DNA of 64,000 nucleotides. Source: Rhodococcus sp. G-MC3. Its GTDB lineage: Bacteria; Actinomycetota; Actinomycetes; Mycobacteriales; Mycobacteriaceae. A model generated the notes under the pieces. The model was not told the origin of the DNA. It saw only the letters and a list, made by a program, of their open reading frames with translations, and did no database searches. The DNA is taken from positions 62,001-126,000 of the forward strand of contig NZ_JASISW010000001.1 in the NCBI RefSeq assembly GCF_030063335.1, in the 5' to 3' direction. Made by a program: the position numbers and the translations under genes. Below, one piece after another: positions 38,230 through 48,006 of the stretch (position 1 is the stretch's first letter; the number at the start of each line of letters is the position of its first letter).

Positions 38230-38716
38230 GGAACTAGACAAGTACACCGCGTCGCTGCGTGCCGACCTTCTCGCTGCCGCCGCTCTCGGCGATGAGCACA
38301 CACGAGCGACGGCCGAAGCGTTGGGCGCCGCTGCCCAAGCGTCGGCCAGGCTCATGTTGCTCCAGGCACTCTCCGACTTCGCGGACGAGATTTCGGAAAA
38401 TTTCGACGGTCATTCAGTCCACCTACGGCTGACAGGAACAGGAGCCATCGCTGACGTCACCCGTGACGTCAATTCCGACGAGGTGGGCGCAGGGAAACTC
38501 GGCTCCGACAAGGTCGGGCCGGACTTTGCGGACGAGTATCCGACGATGGACGATGTCACCGGTGAAATGCGCCGGGTCACTCTGCGCATGGTCGAACACG
38601 TCAAGGAGCGTGCGGAGGAAGCGGCCGGGGCGAACGGCATCTCCCTCAATTCGTGGCTGTCGCAGGCCGTCCAAGGCGCTCTGCGCGATCAGATGCGCAA
38701 GGAACGTCCGTACTGA
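38228..38716 (+). CDS. Ribbon-helix-helix (HicB-like) regulator
   Basis: The 162-residue protein has a helical N-terminal part (LDKYTASLRADLLAAAALGD, EALGAAAQASARLMLLQALSDFADEI), a short acidic middle, and a C-terminal ribbon-helix-helix-like unit (MRRVTLRMVEHVKERAEEAA followed by GISLNSWLSQAVQGALRDQ), the arrangement annotated as HicB/Arc-like in actinobacteria. No HicA partner is adjacent; the flanking genes are thyX and a broken zwf. The ATG lies inside the operator array with no ribosome site, so the message is probably leaderless or nearly so. It is convergent with zwf with one base between. Confidence 0.7.
   Translation: MELDKYTASLRADLLAAAALGDEHTRATAEALGAAAQASARLMLLQALSDFADEISENFDGHSVHLRLTGTGAIADVTRDVNSDEVGAGKLGSDKVGPDFADEYPTMDDVTGEMRRVTLRMVEHVKERAEEAAGANGISLNSWLSQAVQGALRDQMRKERPY
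38452..38471 (+). promoter_or_regulatory. Intragenic pair of TGACGTCA palindromes in the RHH gene
   Basis: Perfect TGACGTCA copies at 38452-38459 and 38464-38471, spaced 12 bases centre to centre, repeat the pattern of the upstream operator inside codons 75-82. This suggests a second binding site for the encoded protein. Confidence 0.45.
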
Positions 38717-38717
38717 C

Positions 38718-40227
38718 CTACTTCCTTTCCCGCCAGGCTCGCTCGAAGGGCAACCGCCACGCGTTCGGCGCGATCAACTGGTGGATCGCATTCGGCCCCC
38801 ACGACCCCGGTGTGTACTGACGTACGGGCGGTGGGTCGGCCAGCAACGGTGCGGACACTTCCCACAGCCGCTCGATGCCTTCGGCTGTGGTGAACAGAGT
38901 GTGGTCGCCGTGCATCGCGTCGAGAATCAACCGTTCGTAGGCTTCGAGCACGTCGGATACGCCTTCGGTCTCCTGGATCGCGAACTGCATGCTCAGCTTG
39001 TCCAGCCTCATACCGGGGCCGGGCCGCTTACCGTAGAACGACAACGACACTTTCGATGCGTCGGCGAGATCGAAAGTGAGGTGATCGGGGCCCTGGGCCC
39101 CGACACCCGACCCGGTGGGGAACATGCTTTTGGGTGGTTCCCTGAATGCGATCGAGATGATGCGCTGGCCTTCGGCGAGTCGTTTGCCGGTTCTGAGGTA
39201 GAACGGCACCCCGGCCCATCGCCAGTTGTCGATCTCACATCGAAGGGCGACGAACGTATCCGTGTCGGAGTCCGGCGCCACGCCCGGTTCGGACTTGTAG
39301 CCGGAGTACTGGCCGCGCACCACGTTTCGTGGATCGAGCGGAAGCATCGAACGGAATACCTTGTTCTTTTCCTCGCTGATCGCGCGAGGTTCGAGCGCCG
39401 TGGGCGGTTCCATTGCCATGAATGCGAGTACCTGGAACAGGTGTGACGACCATGTCTTTGAAGGCGCCAGTCGACTCGTAGAAGTTCGCTCTGCCATCGA
39501 GCGTCAGCTTCTCCGGGATGTCGATCTGGATATGGTCGATGAAGTTTCGATTCCAGATGGGCTCGAAGAGACCGTTCGCGAATCTGAACGCCAGAATGTT
39601 CTGGGCCGGTTCCTTGCCGAGGAAGTGATCGATACGGAAGATCTGATCTTCGTCGAACGTTTCGTGCACCTTGGCGTTCAACGCGATCGCACTTGCCAGA
39701 TCGGTACCGAACGGCTTCTCCATGATGATCCGCGACCGTTTGACCAGATCGGCAGCACCGAGCATTTCCACCACTGCCAACGCGGCCTTCGGCGGAACAC
39801 TCAGATAGTGAAGCCGTTTCGTTCCCGGTCCCAGCTCGAGTTCGGCGAGCGAAACTGCCTCACCGAGAGCCGCAGGGCCCGCTTTCTGCGAGACGTAGGT
39901 CAGCTTGCTCGCGAATTGGCGCCACTGATCCTCGGACACTTTTCGGGTGGAATACTCGTCGATCGCTTCGAGAGCCATCTGACGAAACTCGTCACTGCTC
40001 ATCTCTTCGAGCGAGGTTCCGACAACGCGTATACGCGGGGCCAGGTCCGACAACGCGAGATGCATCATGCCGGACAGCAGCTTTCGGCGGGCAAGATCGC
40101 CTGTGGCTCCGAAGAGCACCACAACCTGAGGCGGAAGTTCGTTCGACTGCTCAGACACACGCGAGGTCACATAAGCGATGGTGTCACCTGGAAACGATTC
40201 TTGCTGAACGAACTCAGAAAAGCTCAC
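38718..40227 (-). pseudogene. zwf: Glucose-6-phosphate dehydrogenase, frameshifted
   Basis: The two halves of a G6PD lie in different frames. The N-terminal part (from 40227) has the NADP-binding GATGDLA at 40-46 and the active-site motif IDHFLGKE at 199-206 and stays in frame through ESTGAFKDMVVT; the C-terminal part resumes in another frame with HLFQVLAFMAMEPPTALEP and runs to the normal end at 38718. An intact gene would have two more bases, one more CA, in the CACA tract at about 39441-39448, so the simplest cause is a two-base deletion there. Apart from that both halves look conserved, which points to a recent mutation or an assembly error. The N-terminal start is uncertain (GTG 40227 or 40170). 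Confidence 0.85.
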
Positions 40228-41443
40228 CCATCGAGACGAGAGCAGGTATCAGATCTCCACGCTCCCCTGGTACGACTGTCTCGAGTTCGAGCCAGTCGGC
40301 CATTTCACGAAGCACCGGACTGAGCGCCTGGGCGATGATTGCCGCGTCTCGATCACCCTCGACGAAGGCCCCGAGAACCTGAAGTTCGGACCGCACCCGA
40401 TCTTGTTTGAGATCTACTCTGGCGACGAGCTCGCCGTCGAGTAAAAACGGGAAGACGTAATACCCGTGGATACGTTTGGGCTGCGGCGTGTAGATCTCGA
40501 TGCGGTAGTGGAAGTCGAAGATTCGTTCCACTCGCGGCCGAAAGAAGATCATCGGGTCGAACGGGCACAGCAGAGCTGCGCCGCGAGCCATTCGTGGGAT
40601 TCGAGCGTCGGTGTGCAGGTACGCCGGTACACCCCAGCCTCGAACTTCGACGGGTTCGAGCGCGCCCTCTTCCACGAGTTCGGCGACCGCTCGCTTGGCC
40701 TGCTTCTGCGAGAGCCGGTAGTAGTCACGTAGATCCGGTTCGGTCGCGATACCGAGCGCAACGGCCGAACGACGGATCAAGCTGCGCACCGCATCGGGCT
40801 CGGATACTTTCTGCGCAAGGACCTCTGCAGGAATTACCCGCTCGGTCAGGTCATAGTGTCGAACGAAGCCGACGCGCGTCGCAACCGACACCACACCCGC
40901 TGCGAACAGCTGCTCGCAGACGACCTTGACCTCGCTCCGATCCCACCACAGTCCTTTGCGTCCCGGTTGTTCCACCTCGAGGGCTCGTTCGATCTCACCG
41001 GCGCTCGCCGGTCCGCCATCGGCGATCACGTCGAGCACGTCGTCGGTCAGCGTGGGATTGCGTTCGAGAATCGACTTGGCTCCGCCCCACCGTCCGTGCT
41101 CGTACAGTTCGGTGCGCCACCGCATCAACGGCCAGTCCTCAACCGGGATCAATGCGGCCTCGTGGGCCCAGTATTCGACCATCTTGCGAGGCCTGCGCGC
41201 GGTGTCCGTCCATGCCGCTCTGTCCAGCACAGCGCGGTCGTACTTGCCGACGCGGCTGAATATCGGCGCATAATGCGCTCGGACCAGCACCGACACCGAG
41301 TCGATCTGAAGCAGCTTTGTGCGGTCGATAGCCGCGTGGACCGCACGCGAGGATGCACCCTGCTCGGTAACCGAATGTGGCGACGCCAAACCCTGAGCGG
41401 CCAAAGCTGTCCGCCGCGCCATCGCCGCACTCATCTCGCGCAT
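40214..41443 (-). CDS. YcaQ/AlkZ-like winged-helix DNA glycosylase family protein
   Basis: This 409-residue protein belongs to the HTH_42 (DUF1006) family with three winged-helix units, which includes E. coli YcaQ and Streptomyces AlkZ, glycosylases that unhook DNA crosslinks. The catalytic motif of the YcaQ branch, Gln-hydrophobic-Asp, is present as QID at residues 46-48 in LLQIDSVSVL. The start is ATG 41443, with AAGG upstream. Its 3' end overlaps the start of the zwf frame by 14 bases. Activity here is inferred from the motif. Confidence 0.8.
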   Translation of the reverse strand: MREMSAAMARRTALAAQGLASPHSVTEQGASSRAVHAAIDRTKLLQIDSVSVLVRAHYAPIFSRVGKYDRAVLDRAAWTDTARRPRKMVEYWAHEAALIPVEDWPLMRWRTELYEHGRWGGAKSILERNPTLTDDVLDVIADGGPASAGEIERALEVEQPGRKGLWWDRSEVKVVCEQLFAAGVVSVATRVGFVRHYDLTERVIPAEVLAQKVSEPDAVRSLIRRSAVALGIATEPDLRDYYRLSQKQAKRAVAELVEEGALEPVEVRGWGVPAYLHTDARIPRMARGAALLCPFDPMIFFRPRVERIFDFHYRIEIYTPQPKRIHGYYVFPFLLDGELVARVDLKQDRVRSELQVLGAFVEGDRDAAIIAQALSPVLREMADWLELETVVPGERGDLIPALVSMGELF

Positions 41444-41501
41444 GTGGCAACCTTGCCACGGCGCACCGACAGAATCCCGCGGCGCGCCTTTCACACCAGC
41501 T

Positions 41502-41951
41502 TCAGCCCATCAGCGTCGCCGCGAGCGTGCCGCCGAGCTCGTAACAGGCTTCGCGGGCAACTTTGTCGACTGACGTCAGTTCCACTGCGGCACAGGCTTG
41601 GTCGAGCCCCCACCCCACCGCGATCTTCGCTACCGCAGATACTGCACCCACCGTGTCGTTGTTTCCGTGCACCCAGACTCCGTACGGCCGCCCGGCGACG
41701 GCGCCGAAGCACGGGTAGTAGGTGGTGTCGAAGAAATGCTTCAAAGCGCCGCTCATGTAGCCGAAATTCGCGGACGTTCCGAACAGGTAACCGTCGGCGC
41801 CGAGTACATCAGGGATCGTTGCTCCGAGTGCCGGGACACTCCGGACGGTCACTCCTTCGATGTCCGGATCCCCGGCACCTGCCAGAACCGACTCGAGGAG
41901 TTCCCGGGTGGCCGGGGACGGAGTGTGATGGACCACGAGGAGTGTGGGCAT
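41502..41951 (-). CDS. Flavodoxin-like NAD(P)H-dependent reductase family protein
   Basis: The 149-residue protein has the flavodoxin fold start MPTLLVVHHTPSPATRELLESV, where the HTPSPATR loop would bind the FMN phosphate, and GTSANFGYMSGALKHFFDTTYY, typical of the FMN-reductase/WrbA-like group. It corresponds to the mycobacterial gene next to the membrane protein and dapB (Rv2771c in my memory). It begins one base after the stop of the preceding gene and is co-transcribed. Redox partner unknown. Confidence 0.82.
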   Translation of the reverse strand: MPTLLVVHHTPSPATRELLESVLAGAGDPDIEGVTVRSVPALGATIPDVLGADGYLFGTSANFGYMSGALKHFFDTTYYPCFGAVAGRPYGVWVHGNNDTVGAVSAVAKIAVGWGLDQACAAVELTSVDKVAREACYELGGTLAATLMG

Positions 41952-41952
41952 C

Positions 41953-43328
<1,376 letters not shown>

Positions 43329-43368
43329 CTAGCCCGGCGGGATCGACGGACGGCGATACGGTCGATCT

Positions 43369-44160
43369 GTGAGTACCGAGACCAAGACCGTTCTGCGCGC
43401 CGACAATGTCGACCTCATGAGAAACGGGCGCTACCTTCTGCGAGATGCATCGGTTCGCGTCGAGCAGGGCGAACATTGGGTTCTCCTCGGCGCGAACGGT
43501 GCAGGCAAGAGCACCCTGCTCAGCTTGCTCGGCGCATTCGTCCACCCGACCCACGGAAGCGTGCATGTGCTCGGCCACAGGCTCGGACGCGTCGATATGA
43601 GGGAGTTGCGTACCCACATCGGTCACGTGGACCCACGCCTTCGGGTCGAGCCGTCACTGACTTTGTTCGAGACGGTGTTGACCGGCCTCACGAACACCCC
43701 GGACCTGATTCCACGCTGGTCCGCGACCGACGAAGAAAGGGAACGGGCCCATGCACTGATCTGCTCGCTCGGTGTCGAACACCGGTTGCAATCACCTTGG
43801 TACACCCTGTCCCAGGGTGAGCGCGGCAGGGCACTCATCGCGCGGGCACAACTTTCGAACCCGGCACTACTGTTGCTCGACGAGCCATCCACCGGATTGG
43901 ATCTCGCTGCGCGAGAACAACTTCTGACAGCCCTGGACAGCCTGCGCGCCAACCACGAGACCCTCGCCAGCATTCTCGTCACCCACCATCTCGAGGAGAT
44001 ACCGACCTCGACAACACATGCGGTGCTCATCCGTGGGGGCCGAATCACTGCCAAGGGACACGTCGATGACGTCATCACAACCGAGAACATCAGCCAGTGC
44101 TTCGATCACCCGATCGACATCAGCCGTGTGGGAGGTAGATGGATCGCAACGGCCAGCTAG
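43369..44160 (+). CDS. ABC transporter ATP-binding protein
   Basis: A 263-residue stand-alone ABC ATPase. Walker A is GANGAGKST (about 43-51), the signature LSQGERGRALIARAQL and Walker B ALLLLDEPSTGLDL follow, and the switch histidine is in TLASILVTHHLEEIPTS. It resembles the YlmA/ModF-like group that lacks an obvious membrane partner; none is adjacent. It begins with a GTG at 43369. It is convergent with the alcohol dehydrogenase gene, three bases apart. Confidence 0.83.
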   Translation: MSTETKTVLRADNVDLMRNGRYLLRDASVRVEQGEHWVLLGANGAGKSTLLSLLGAFVHPTHGSVHVLGHRLGRVDMRELRTHIGHVDPRLRVEPSLTLFETVLTGLTNTPDLIPRWSATDEERERAHALICSLGVEHRLQSPWYTLSQGERGRALIARAQLSNPALLLLDEPSTGLDLAAREQLLTALDSLRANHETLASILVTHHLEEIPTSTTHAVLIRGGRITAKGHVDDVITTENISQCFDHPIDISRVGGRWIATAS

Positions 44161-44163
44161 AGC

Positions 44164-45273
44164 TCACTGATCGAACGTGATGACCTGACGGATGGCATTG
44201 CCGTCGGCGAGTTCGTCCATGCCGCGGTTGATCTCGTCGAGACCGATGCGTGAACTTATCAGCTTCTCCACCGGCAATCGGCCCTCGCGCCACATTTGGG
44301 CGTACTTCGGAATGTCGCGAGCCGGTACCGCCGAACCCAGGTAACTTCCGATGATGGTGCGAGCTTCCGCTACCAGCCCGAGTGGCGAAATCGACGACCG
44401 GGCATCCGGTGCCGGCAGACCGACAGTGATTGTCTTGCCACCGGGTGCCGTTGCTGCCACCGCGGCCTCGAATGCGCGTGCGTTACCCGCGGCTTCGATG
44501 ACGATGTCCGCCTTGATTCCCTTCTCCTCGCGCTCGGCAGGCGAATACGTTTGTGTTGCACCGAGTTCACGAGCCGTCGCGAGCTTGGCGGGCACTCCGT
44601 CTACACCGATGACCTCGCCGACGCCGACGGATACCGCGGTCAGAACGGCAGCCATCCCGACGCCTCCGAGACCGACGACCATGATCGACTGACCTTCGCG
44701 AGGCTGCCCTGCGTTGAGCACTGCTCCCCCGCCCGTCAGCACCGCGCAGCCGAGGACGGCAGCAACATCGGCAGGAATGTCGTCGCCGACCGGAACGACG
44801 GACTTACGGCTCACCACGGCATAGGTGGCGAAGCCGGATACGCCGAGATGGTGTTTGACATCGTGTCCGTCGCGGGTCAGCCGTTCGCCGCCACCGAGGA
44901 GAGTGCCGACGTTGTTCGCCGCACTGCCCGGAACACAGGGCATCTGACCGTCGGTCAGACAGCCTGCGCATTCGCCGCATCTGGGGAGGAACGTCATCAC
45001 CACTCTGGTCCCTACGGGCAGGTCGTCGACACCGGCGCCGACCGATTCGACGCGCCCCGCTGCTTCGTGACCCAGCAGCATCGGCACGGGCCGAACGCGA
45101 TTGCCGTCGACTACCGACAGGTCCGAATGGCACAGCCCGGCAGCCTCGATGCGGACCAGGAGCTCACCGTCTCCGGGGGGTGAGAGTTCGAGTTCCGAAA
45201 TCGAAATCGGCCGAGATTCTGCGAAGGGCCTGGATCGTCCGATTTCCTCGAGTACTGCGCCGCGGATCTTCAT
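44164..45273 (-). CDS. Zinc-dependent alcohol dehydrogenase (MDR family)
   Basis: This 369-residue medium-chain dehydrogenase oxidises alcohols or hydroxy compounds with NAD. The catalytic-zinc signature GLCHSDLSVVDG and GHEAAGRVESVGAG are near residues 45-80, the structural-zinc cysteines are in PRCGECAGCLTDGQMPC, and the Rossmann motif GLGGVGMAAVLTA is near 205. It resembles class III or mycothiol-type enzymes only distantly, so no substrate is assigned. It is the last gene of a minus-strand run after the glucosidase, with a 31-base gap. Confidence 0.88.
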   Translation of the reverse strand: MKIRGAVLEEIGRSRPFAESRPISISELELSPPGDGELLVRIEAAGLCHSDLSVVDGNRVRPVPMLLGHEAAGRVESVGAGVDDLPVGTRVVMTFLPRCGECAGCLTDGQMPCVPGSAANNVGTLLGGGERLTRDGHDVKHHLGVSGFATYAVVSRKSVVPVGDDIPADVAAVLGCAVLTGGGAVLNAGQPREGQSIMVVGLGGVGMAAVLTAVSVGVGEVIGVDGVPAKLATARELGATQTYSPAEREEKGIKADIVIEAAGNARAFEAAVAATAPGGKTITVGLPAPDARSSISPLGLVAEARTIIGSYLGSAVPARDIPKYAQMWREGRLPVEKLISSRIGLDEINRGMDELADGNAIRQVITFDQ

Positions 45274-45304
45274 GACATCACTCTAGGTGAGCACGGAAAG
45301 TCGT

Positions 45305-47983
45305 TTACAGCGGAAGGCGCGGATGCAACAGATGGGCCACCAGCCCCGTCCATCCGGTCTGGTGGGACGCGCCGAGTCCCTCCCCGGTATCGCCGTCGAA
45401 GTACTCGTTGAACGTCGGGTGGACGCTCCACAGCGGATCGTCACTGGACTCGATCCGTTGCCCGTCAGCGGGTCGTTTGCCGTCGACGGGCCGGAACAAC
45501 GCCGACAACCCGTTGTCGATGAGATCGGCGGCGTCGGTCAAGGTGCAGTGATTACCGGAGCCGGTCGGGATCTCGATAGTGAACGAATTGCCGTAGTGAC
45601 GGCCATACGCTCGCAGCTTGTCAGCCAAGAGCACATTGACCGGGAACCAGATGGGACCTCGCCAGTTCGAGTTACCACCGAACATGCCGGTCCGCGACTC
45701 GCCCGGCTCGTACTCGATGGACAAGCTACGGCCGTCGATTTCATACGTGACACCATCGCGATACGACGCCGACAACGACCGAATACCGAACTGCGACAAG
45801 AACTCCTCGGAGTCGAACATCCGCGCGAGCACTCGTCTGAGGCGTTCGGGTTCGACGAGCGAGAGCAGGATGCGCACTTCGTCGCCGTCCTTGCGAGCCA
45901 GCAGCGGCGAGACCATCTCGGGCCTGCGACGTTGAATCCAGCGCAGCCGGGCCGTCAAATCGGGGCACTCCTTCTCCACCCACGACGGAATCTCGGTAGC
46001 ACCGAGGATCGGCAACAATCCCACCATCGATCGCACCCGCAAAGGCACCGCATCCCCCTGCGGCGGCACGAGGACGTCATAGAAGAACCCGTCTTCCTCG
46101 TGCCACAGCGAGATATGTTGCGAACCGAAGGATTTGACGGCACGAGCAATGGAAAGGAAGTGCACGAAGAACTTGGTGGCGACGTCGTCCCACGCGCGGT
46201 CGTGACGCGCGAGTTCGAGCGAAATCTTGAACATCTGTTGGCAGTAGAAGGCCATCCAACTCGTCGCATCCGACTGCTCCAGCCGGAATCCAGGGGGCAA
46301 CGGTGCAGAACGGTTGAACAGGCCGATGTTGTCCATACCGAGGAAGCCTCCCTCGAAGATATTCGAGCCCTCGGAGTCCTTCCGATTGACCCACCATGCG
46401 AAGTTGAGCAGCAATTTGGTGAAGACCCGGACCAAGAATTCGCGGTCACGATATCCGTCGATGCGATAGACGTGCCATGCCGCCCACGCGTGCACCGGTG
46501 GGTTGACGTCACCGAACTCCCACTCGTAGGCCGGCAGTTGTCCGTTGGGATGCATCGACCACTCGCGGCACATCAGTACAAGCTGCTCCTTGGCGAAGTC
46601 CGGATCGACATGCGCGAGCGGAATCGTGTGAAAGGCCAGGTCCCAAGCCGCGAACCAGGGATACTCCCACTCGTCGGGCATGGAGATGACGTCGGCAAGC
46701 GAGAGGTGCTGCCAGTGTGTGTTCCTAGCTCCTGGCCCGCGTCTCGAATCGGGGGCAGGTACACCGACCTTGTCGCCCTCGAGCCACTGTTCGACGTCGT
46801 AACGGTACAGCTGTTTCGTCCAGAGCAAACCGGCATAGGCGCGGCGCGCGATGTGGCGATCGCTCTCATCGATATCGGCACCGATGACGGCCCCGTAGAA
46901 CTCGTCGGCCTCGGCCCGGCGATCGGCAACCACTGCGTCGAATCCGCGTCCGAACGTCTGCTCATCCGGTTCGTTGGTGGACAGGCGCAATTTCACTTCG
47001 ACGGTGGCACCGGGCGCAATATCGTCGAAGCTGAACCAGAATGCTGCTTTGGTCCCCGTCTTGTCCGGATTTACGGTGGTGCCGTCGCCGTCGATCACTC
47101 GGTGGCCGATGCCATCCTTGCTGTAGCCCGTGCGATTCTCCTGGCCCCACAGTTCGGCAGCGTTGGTCTCGTTGTCGCAGAAGAGGACGTCGGGCTTGCC
47201 CTCGGCACTCAGGAAGTACTTTCCAAGGAAGCTGTGCACGGCTTCGACAGCCTTGATACCCCCCGACTGCAATTGGGGAGGAACCACTTCGCTCAGCAGA
47301 CCGCCACGTTCGTCGCGCCCCCACGCCCAGGTGTTCCGCAGCCACAGATGCGGAAGAAGATCCACCGATGCGGCCTCGGGACCGTGATTGGTGATCGAGA
47401 TGACGATGCAGATATCGTCGGGAGACGCTTTCGCGTAGGTCACCTGAACGTCGAAAAATCTGTTCTCGGCGAGGATTCCGGTGTCCGAAAGTTCGTATTC
47501 ACGCTCGTCACGTCCACGTTTCGCGTTCTCCTCACGAAGCTGCTGGTACGGGTACTCGGCGTGGGGGTACCGGTAGAGCCACTGCATCCAACTGTGTGTC
47601 GGGGTCCCGTCGACGACCCACCAATATTCCTTGGCATCCTCGCCGTGATTGCCTTCACCGTTGGTCAGCCCGAAGAGCCGTTCCTTGAGGATCGGGTCCT
47701 TTCGGTTCCACAGCGCGAACGCGAAATTCAGGAACCCGAAGCGGTCACTGATGCCTCCGAGACCGTCTTCACCCCACCGATAGGCACGGGCATTGGCCTG
47801 ATCGAACGGGAAGGACTCCCAAGCATCTCCGTCCGCGGAGTAGTCCTCGCGGACGGTCCCCCACTGCCGGCCAGCCAGGTACGGGCCCCATTGTCGCCAC
47901 GGTCCACTGACGCCTGGCGATTCGGCGAGCCGCGAATGCTCTGTCGTCGGCGATGGTGCGGTCGTGTCAGCGGCGTCGGTCAC
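45305..47983 (-). CDS. GH63/MGH1-like glucosidase
   Basis: The 892-residue cytoplasmic protein is of the MGH1-like glycoside hydrolase group (GH63-related), with an (alpha/alpha)6-barrel C-terminal domain. Supporting segments include PAYEWEFGDVNPPVHAWAAWHVY, GGFLGMDNIGLFNRSAPLPPG, GGNSNWRGPIWFPVNVLLAD and DKLRAYGRHYG, the usual places of the acidic catalytic residues. It acts on glucosyl-containing sugars such as mannosylglycerate or kojibiose-type substrates in family members, but the natural substrate here is unknown. It starts 23 bases after the CBS/nucleotidyltransferase gene stop. Confidence 0.82.
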   Translation of the reverse strand: MTDAADTTAPSPTTEHSRLAESPGVSGPWRQWGPYLAGRQWGTVREDYSADGDAWESFPFDQANARAYRWGEDGLGGISDRFGFLNFAFALWNRKDPILKERLFGLTNGEGNHGEDAKEYWWVVDGTPTHSWMQWLYRYPHAEYPYQQLREENAKRGRDEREYELSDTGILAENRFFDVQVTYAKASPDDICIVISITNHGPEAASVDLLPHLWLRNTWAWGRDERGGLLSEVVPPQLQSGGIKAVEAVHSFLGKYFLSAEGKPDVLFCDNETNAAELWGQENRTGYSKDGIGHRVIDGDGTTVNPDKTGTKAAFWFSFDDIAPGATVEVKLRLSTNEPDEQTFGRGFDAVVADRRAEADEFYGAVIGADIDESDRHIARRAYAGLLWTKQLYRYDVEQWLEGDKVGVPAPDSRRGPGARNTHWQHLSLADVISMPDEWEYPWFAAWDLAFHTIPLAHVDPDFAKEQLVLMCREWSMHPNGQLPAYEWEFGDVNPPVHAWAAWHVYRIDGYRDREFLVRVFTKLLLNFAWWVNRKDSEGSNIFEGGFLGMDNIGLFNRSAPLPPGFRLEQSDATSWMAFYCQQMFKISLELARHDRAWDDVATKFFVHFLSIARAVKSFGSQHISLWHEEDGFFYDVLVPPQGDAVPLRVRSMVGLLPILGATEIPSWVEKECPDLTARLRWIQRRRPEMVSPLLARKDGDEVRILLSLVEPERLRRVLARMFDSEEFLSQFGIRSLSASYRDGVTYEIDGRSLSIEYEPGESRTGMFGGNSNWRGPIWFPVNVLLADKLRAYGRHYGNSFTIEIPTGSGNHCTLTDAADLIDNGLSALFRPVDGKRPADGQRIESSDDPLWSVHPTFNEYFDGDTGEGLGASHQTGWTGLVAHLLHPRLPL

Positions 47984-48006
47984 GGCATCAGTCTGCTATC
48001 CCGAGC

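Noticed and set aside
38228..38716. HicAB toxin-antitoxin pair
   Set aside because: The RHH protein resembles HicB but no HicA-like toxin gene lies on either side, so a toxin-antitoxin call is not supported.
38718..40227. Two separate genes in place of zwf
   Set aside because: Each piece is half of one G6PD and joins exactly at a two-base deletion; two independent genes with such complementary halves are not plausible.
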